IMG/VR virus record: IMGVR_UViG_3300042010_000112
Span: 1-50,657 of that record
Source of the DNA: a virus
Length of the DNA: 50,657 nt
Reading direction: 5' to 3' (one strand)
The position numbers and the translations under genes were made by a program. Below, piece by piece: positions 46,296 to 50,657 of the stretch. The notes under the pieces were generated by a model. The model searched no databases, had not been told where the DNA came from, and saw only the letters and a program-made list of their open reading frames with translations. Position 1 is the stretch's first letter. Each line of letters starts with the position of its first letter.

Positions 46296-46818
46296 CTTGT
46301 TCTGCCTCTTTTACGTTCAGCCAATATGCATAAATGGCTTTGTCTTTGGGACGCTGGATAAGGAAGTCACAGAAATGCAAAGCATATTCACGTGGACTGG
46401 TGTCGGCACCAATTGCTTCCTGAATAGCTGTGCTAAGTTCATTAGCGACTTGCTTCACTATTACAGCATCATCTGTTTTGGTTAGCTCACCCTTCAGTGC
46501 CATGTCCAATAGGACTTCCAGCATTGTATGGGTAGTAGATTCGAATGACAGGTTGTGTCGAATCAAAACTGCATTTAATGAGCATTTGCCACTGAGGAAA
46601 TCTTCGATCTCATTCAATGGGTGTGGATTGTTGGTAAAGCGTGGAACGTCCTCGCCATCCAGGTAGTCATGGATCTGAGCTACCGTGCGATCAGCATACT
46701 GCGAAACAGTTTTGGTTGTGGTAGGACTATAACGGTTGGTACGACCCGTTAATTTTTCATCCTTCTTCAGATTCATCAAAGCACAACGTTCTTCGAGTTG
46801 CAGTTCGCGCTGGAACAT
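46276..46818 (-). CDS. Hypothetical helical protein
   Basis: A 180-residue protein MFQRELQLEERCALMNLKK, mostly helical: MLEVLLDMALKGELTKTDD, QVANELSTAIQEAIGAD and YALHFCDFLIQRPKDK. Acidic tail. Not recognised. Confidence 0.65.
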   Translation of the reverse strand: MFQRELQLEERCALMNLKKDEKLTGRTNRYSPTTTKTVSQYADRTVAQIHDYLDGEDVPRFTNNPHPLNEIEDFLSGKCSLNAVLIRHNLSFESTTHTMLEVLLDMALKGELTKTDDAVIVKQVANELSTAIQEAIGADTSPREYALHFCDFLIQRPKDKAIYAYWLNVKEAEQDVPDND

Positions 46819-46820
46819 GA

Positions 46821-47096
46821 TTAGTCTTCCTGTTTAATGGGATAGTCGATTGCTTGAAAACGGACGTTCGTAATTGGACGTTCGTGATCAACCATGTGGA
46901 GATGGGTTACGTCTTTGATTGTGTTCAGCCAGTTAGCTACTACACCAGCCTCAGCACCAAACACTTGAGCTTCTTCAACATCCTGCACTTTGGTAAAGCT
47001 GTAATGCTTACCATCGTGAGAAACACCAGCTACCAAACCGACACTGTTCTTATCCAGTATCGGATACACGGTTACAGCAATAACTTTCTTAGTCAT
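46821..47096 (-). CDS. Small hypothetical protein
   Basis: A 91-residue protein MTKKVIAVTVYPILDKNSV, alpha/beta: an opening strand, GVSHDGKHYSFTKVQD, then helix VFGAEAGVVANWLNTI. Stands between the ThyA terminator and the 180-residue gene. Not recognised. Confidence 0.6.
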   Translation of the reverse strand: MTKKVIAVTVYPILDKNSVGLVAGVSHDGKHYSFTKVQDVEEAQVFGAEAGVVANWLNTIKDVTHLHMVDHERPITNVRFQAIDYPIKQED

Positions 47097-47113
47097 GACA
47101 ACTCCGAATAAAA

Positions 47114-47131
47114 GCCTCCCCGAAGGGAGGC
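47114..47131 (-). terminator. TTCG hairpin terminator after thyA
   Basis: GCCTCCC, loop TTCG, GGGAGGC on the minus strand, then TTTTATTCGG. Confidence 0.75.
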
Positions 47132-47140
47132 CTTATGTTG

Positions 47141-48565
47141 TTAAACAGCTACAGGGGCTTCAATGGCTGGTTGTGGATTGTAACCAATCACTTCCAGGTC
47201 ATGATAAGTCATATCCAGGATCGATGTGCCGACTGGCAAGTTGATCTTCAGACGTGGTAGCTCCTGATCAGGAATGCGCTGTTGTTGCAGATCCACTTGG
47301 TCCAAATGGTTCAAGTAAATGTGGGCATCGCCGACCATGTGGATCAGTTCTTCACCGTACATATTAAACTGGTGTGCCAGCTTGTGCGTCAGCGAGGAAT
47401 AGAATGTCAGGTTATATGGCGCACCCAAGAACACGTCATTGGAACGCATGTAGAACAGACAAGTCAAGCCACGACGTGGAATATTCAATGCATCACAGTA
47501 CGCGTGCAGCTTGACGTCATCGCGCTGATATGCGTTATCAATTACGGTACAGAACAAATCCAGTGGATAAGGTGCATGTGTCGTATAAATGTCAGCATGA
47601 CTACGTTTGGCGATGTCTTGATAAAGTTCCTTTTGTTCCCGTGCAAACCGCTCAACATAAATGTCATAGCGTTCACATGGGTCTAATTCACGAGTCCAGA
47701 ACTGAATGAACGAATGGCAAGGTGGCAAAGCTTGCTCATCTACAAACAATGGATTCCATGGACACAAAATCAAACGACGAGAATCAGGGTTGTGTTCCAG
47801 ATTCTTCAACAGCTCAGCGAATTGATCGAAGTCACGATGGTAGATGTCTTTGGTAGAGACGTCATCCGATACAGGGGTCATTGAACCCATGTACTCGAAC
47901 CCACGCGCATGCATCTTCATGTGTTCTTCGTTACTCAGTGGATCAACCATCCGAGTGTCAGGGATGCTACGGAACATTGCACCGTAAACTTTACCGAGTT
48001 CGCCATCAACAACTTCTTGATCGGAGATACCCAGAGCAGTATAGAACTCAAACCACAGAGGATCTTCTTTATCTTCCCACCGTTTTACGTTCACATTGTT
48101 GTCCGATTTATCTAGGACCATGTGTCGCTCGTTAGGAAACACGTAGATCTTGTAATCATCTCCGACATGGAGTAGAGTCCAATGCTCAATTTCTTCCTCA
48201 GTTGACCCAGCACTGAAGACACCTGGCTCTTCCCAACCGAAATGGTTACGCTTGTAGGCACGACGCATTTCTTTCAGCAACCGCGGGCGGTAAGTACCTG
48301 TACCTTCCAGTACCCATTCATCCCAGATGTTGCAGTTGTTCTCTTTTAAGAACTTCAGACGGGTATCACCGGAGATCATCCAGTCTTCTTCGACTTGACC
48401 GGTTTTGATGTGAATCTTTTTGGTTGATACTGCAGCCAAACGGTTGCCGCGAATATCATAGCGGCGTACTACACCTGGTGCCGAGATAGTGCCGGTGTTA
48501 GTACGATCTTCTTTCTTTACACCGCGCTCTAGAACTTCGCGCTGCATTGACAAATACTGGTCCAT
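47141..48565 (-). CDS. thyA: Thymidylate synthase ThyA with three large insertions
   Basis: A 474-residue protein; ordinary ThyA is about 264. It converts dUMP to dTMP with methylenetetrahydrofolate. Conserved parts in order: NIWDEW (79-84), ELGKVYG (189-195), RRLILCPWNP (263-272), the catalytic C283 in LPPCHSFIQFW, LTCLFYMRSNDVFLG (367-381) with N385 in APYN, GDAHIYLNHLDQ (412-423), and a C-terminal GYNPQPAIEAPVAV. The Asn at 385, not Asp, favours dUMP over dCMP. Compared with E. coli ThyA about 100 residues are inserted after WDEW, about 45 after VYGAMFR and about 65 after FIQFW. The inserts are in frame and not intein-like: no Cys/Asn splice pair or nuclease motif is seen. Start at ATG after AGGAGAATT. 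Confidence 0.92.
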   Translation of the reverse strand: MDQYLSMQREVLERGVKKEDRTNTGTISAPGVVRRYDIRGNRLAAVSTKKIHIKTGQVEEDWMISGDTRLKFLKENNCNIWDEWVLEGTGTYRPRLLKEMRRAYKRNHFGWEEPGVFSAGSTEEEIEHWTLLHVGDDYKIYVFPNERHMVLDKSDNNVNVKRWEDKEDPLWFEFYTALGISDQEVVDGELGKVYGAMFRSIPDTRMVDPLSNEEHMKMHARGFEYMGSMTPVSDDVSTKDIYHRDFDQFAELLKNLEHNPDSRRLILCPWNPLFVDEQALPPCHSFIQFWTRELDPCERYDIYVERFAREQKELYQDIAKRSHADIYTTHAPYPLDLFCTVIDNAYQRDDVKLHAYCDALNIPRRGLTCLFYMRSNDVFLGAPYNLTFYSSLTHKLAHQFNMYGEELIHMVGDAHIYLNHLDQVDLQQQRIPDQELPRLKINLPVGTSILDMTYHDLEVIGYNPQPAIEAPVAV

Positions 48566-48587
48566 CAAATTCTCCTGTGGTTATACA

Positions 48588-49175
48588 TCATTGCCACAAT
48601 GCGTTATTTTTCCACGTAGGGTGGCTTGGGGCGAATACCACACAAAGATCTTTGTTATGATGCGCTACCAAAGCTGGCCAACTGGTTTGCTTTCTGAATC
48701 CGATCTGTAAGGATGTCATCGTGTGATCATGAATGTCGAGGATGTTGGACAGTTGGATACCAGCAGCCAGATTAGGGACACGGTACAAACCTTTATCCAG
48801 TTCTTGATACAACACTTCTTCAACGTGTTCCATTGTGAAAGTCAACCGAACTTTCGCAAATTCCATCAGGCCCAAATGTTGCACCGTATATTGACCGGTG
48901 GTCTCATTGAACTGAATGGTTGTCATGAGTTCATCGAACGGCAGACGGTTCCGATAGATGTTGATATGTTTACGATCACCGTAGCTGGTGAACTGAATAT
49001 GAAACCCACCTTTAGGCATCGCCCCTTCGGCAGTCAGCAATGTGCCATCAACAAAGGCGATGTCCTTTCCGACGAGATCTGAATGGGCACCACTTTTATG
49101 GGTATCGAAGTTGAGAACCACATCAAATTCAACACGTTCCGCTTTTGGTTTTTCACAACCTGCGCAGCAACTCAT
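48588..49175 (-). CDS. Hypothetical protein with Cys-rich start
   Basis: A 195-residue protein. MSCCAGCEKPKAERV at the N-terminus holds three Cys, which may bind metal. The rest is strand-rich (FHIQFTSYGDRKHINIYRN and YTVQHLGLMEFAKVRLTFTM). It lies between the NAMPT-like and thyA genes. Not recognised. Confidence 0.65.
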   Translation of the reverse strand: MSCCAGCEKPKAERVEFDVVLNFDTHKSGAHSDLVGKDIAFVDGTLLTAEGAMPKGGFHIQFTSYGDRKHINIYRNRLPFDELMTTIQFNETTGQYTVQHLGLMEFAKVRLTFTMEHVEEVLYQELDKGLYRVPNLAAGIQLSNILDIHDHTMTSLQIGFRKQTSWPALVAHHNKDLCVVFAPSHPTWKNNALWQ

Positions 49176-49210
49176 TTAACACCTCGTAATGACAAAAAAG
49201 AAAATAGGAT

Positions 49211-49228
49211 GGGGACCCGAAGGTCCCC
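49211..49228 (-). terminator. TTCG hairpin terminator after NAMPT-like gene
   Basis: GGGGACC, loop TTCG, GGTCCCC on the minus strand, then ATCCTATTTTCTTTTTTG. Confidence 0.85.
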
Positions 49229-49234
49229 GTCCGA

Positions 49235-50657
49235 TTATGCGGCTTCTTCTACTTCAGGAGCAAACTCACGTTGGATCGATGCTTCAATACGTGCACGCAT
49301 ATCACCAAGTGTTACTTGACGCAGGAACTTACCATTACGGAACAATGGCTTCAGTTCGCCAGAACCGTTCAGCAGGTCATCCCAGGTCATATCGACTTCT
49401 TGTTCGAGACGGTAGTTGAAATCCGAATCCTGTACCACGCGCAGGAAGCCTTTAGCCGACTTCTTGGACAGTGCAGTTTTTGGATCTTTGTACAGCTCGA
49501 TCAGTTCGTCATTCACTTCGCAAGCAGTGGCTTTCATCGCCATGCCGAAAGTATCACGAGTGTTCATCTGGTAGGTATAAGAACCGATACCCAGAACCAC
49601 GTTAGACGATGCGTAGCCTTTCTCAGCCAGACGGCGGAAGATTTGCTCTGCACGTTCAACAGTGATAGAGTCACCGTAGATCAGACCGATGTATTCGTTC
49701 AGGACTTTGTAGCCCTTAGTGTTTACATGGCCACCGAAAGAAGCCCACAGCGATTCGATCGCACCACGTGCTTCCACTTCGCGCATCTCACGACCGAGTA
49801 GTTCTTCGGCAGTGGAGTTGCTGAACTGATGTGGGTTTCTGTGGTTTTGCAATTCGTAGAACTTATCGCCGATACGGATAGCTTCACCGTTAACAGCTTC
49901 CCAACCGATGTTGTGCAGGGCTGCAACGAAGTCTTCGCGAGAATTGTACTCGACCAGATAGAAGCCACAGATCACATGAACCGGATTGCCCGAGTCAGGA
50001 CGAACTACAACTTTAGCCAGACCGAGTTCGTTCTTGATTCGGCTTTCGATTTCGGCACGGATCGATGGTAACAGATCGGCAACTACCGACCAGAAGTCAA
50101 ACGAATCGCATACCAGCGAGATGATACCGGTCTTGACTTTCTGCAGGATGATTTCCAGAATGTATTCGCGCTCACATTCCAGTTTCAGCTTGTCGATGAA
50201 AGCAGCCCAGTTTTCAGGAGCGATGGTCTCACTATCTTTGTCCAGCCACTTCAGCTTTTGTTTCAGGCGGGACAGGATGTTTGCAGTGGCTACGGCGTGC
50301 TCAGTAGCAGTAACCGAACCAGCAATCAACTCCTTATCGGAATCGGCGTGATACAAGCCCTCCAGGTAATCGATAGCCGGAACGGTATCGGTACCAGTAA
50401 ACGACAACATGTGACCAGCGTTCGAACGACCAGCAGCTTCTGGGCCAGGCATACCACGGAACGAGAAGTCATGACCCTGCCATTGCACGTGCAGGTTATT
50501 GTCACAGGTCTCTTCGGCCCAGTGCTCCATGACCCGACGATATTCGTAGGCGATGGTTGCGTTAGTGATCGACTGCCAGTTATACGAACTGGTGATGGTT
50601 TCCAGATAGTTAACCAACCAGTAATGTTCTTTCTCATCATCGGAACTGTAAACAACC
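49235..50657 (-). CDS. nadV: Nicotinamide phosphoribosyltransferase-like protein (partial, 5' end outside)
   Basis: At least 473 residues; the frame runs off the right edge without a start, so the TTG at 50617 is not the true start. It resembles NAMPT/NadV, which makes NMN from nicotinamide and PRPP. Recognisable parts are YWLVNYLETI, FRGMPGPEAAGRSNAGHMLSF cut here to its core GMPGPEAAG, FTGTDTVPAI, TEHAV (matching the catalytic EHS His), DSFDFW, VVRPDSGNP, GLIYGDSI and ASSNVVLGIGSYTY. A related phage family uses ADP-ribose pyrophosphate instead (Namat in the NAD+ restoration route NARP1), and the two cannot be told apart here. The genes just beyond the edge are needed to decide. Confidence 0.85.
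   Translation of the reverse strand, partial: VVYSSDDEKEHYWLVNYLETITSSYNWQSITNATIAYEYRRVMEHWAEETCDNNLHVQWQGHDFSFRGMPGPEAAGRSNAGHMLSFTGTDTVPAIDYLEGLYHADSDKELIAGSVTATEHAVATANILSRLKQKLKWLDKDSETIAPENWAAFIDKLKLECEREYILEIILQKVKTGIISLVCDSFDFWSVVADLLPSIRAEIESRIKNELGLAKVVVRPDSGNPVHVICGFYLVEYNSREDFVAALHNIGWEAVNGEAIRIGDKFYELQNHRNPHQFSNSTAEELLGREMREVEARGAIESLWASFGGHVNTKGYKVLNEYIGLIYGDSITVERAEQIFRRLAEKGYASSNVVLGIGSYTYQMNTRDTFGMAMKATACEVNDELIELYKDPKTALSKKSAKGFLRVVQDSDFNYRLEQEVDMTWDDLLNGSGELKPLFRNGKFLRQVTLGDMRARIEASIQREFAPEVEEAA

Noticed and set aside
47141-48565. Intein or intron-borne endonuclease inside thyA
   Set aside because: ThyA genes of phages often hold introns, but the inserts here are in frame, show no splice-junction residues or LAGLIDADG/HNH motifs, and leave flanking sequence continuous.
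1-50657. CRISPR array, integrase, transposase or attachment site
   Set aside because: No regularly spaced direct repeats, no recombinase or transposase motifs and no obvious terminal repeats were seen.

Overview
The window looks like a stretch of a large double-stranded DNA tailed phage (probably a jumbo phage) infecting a gammaproteobacterium. The signs are a tRNA cluster, dozens of short unknown genes with 1-40 bp overlaps, TTCG-loop terminators between gene groups, and phage-type auxiliary enzymes (RtcB, an ATP-grasp-like RNA ligase of the nucleotidyltransferase superfamily, Cca, ThyA, NAMPT-like, an SPFH lipoprotein). There are no ribosomal or housekeeping operons. The host guess is inference: it rests on the near full-length match of the Cca protein to the HD-domain Cca of E. 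coli and relatives, recalled from memory. A recurrent TATATTAC element resembles the early promoter motif described for phiKZ-like phages, but no core phiKZ gene (RNA polymerase subunits, PhuZ, chimallin) lies in the window.

Layout. Positions 1-8864 read on the plus strand: structured noncoding DNA, tRNA-Leu(TAA), a LamG-like protein, then a tRNA operon (Leu TAG, Ser TGA, Cys GCA, Thr TGT) with tRNA-like debris inside it. Next come a small protein and an RlmN-like radical SAM protein, a 437 bp gene-free stretch that has its own promoter-like element and terminator (candidate ncRNA), a small conserved protein, a minimal 2OG-Fe(II) oxygenase, and an rtcB-led operon of four genes. A bidirectional terminator at 8886-8905 separates this from the minus-strand block. 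Positions 8923-50657 read on the minus strand: about 70 mostly small unknown genes in tightly packed operons. Recognisable members are an HslV/proteasome-like Ntn protein, a DUF4262-like protein, Cca, a BIG2-domain protein, an SPFH lipoprotein with a two-helix membrane partner, several secreted or lipoprotein-like small proteins, a DRB0094-like RNA ligase, a ThyA with three large insertions, and a NAMPT-like enzyme cut by the window edge.

How they may work together. Phage tRNAs plus RtcB, a second RNA ligase, the CCA-adding enzyme and an RlmN-like protein would make a tRNA supply, repair and end-maintenance set, plausibly against host anticodon nucleases. ThyA supports dTMP synthesis; the NAMPT-like enzyme supports NAD+ salvage or restoration. 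At least seven small proteins share a short C-terminal signature ending in (I/V)NS, and six of them flank the SPFH lipoprotein. This is the most unusual unexplained pattern in the window.

Most minus-strand proteins have no recognisable family; for those only topology, composition, start choice and gene junctions are described.
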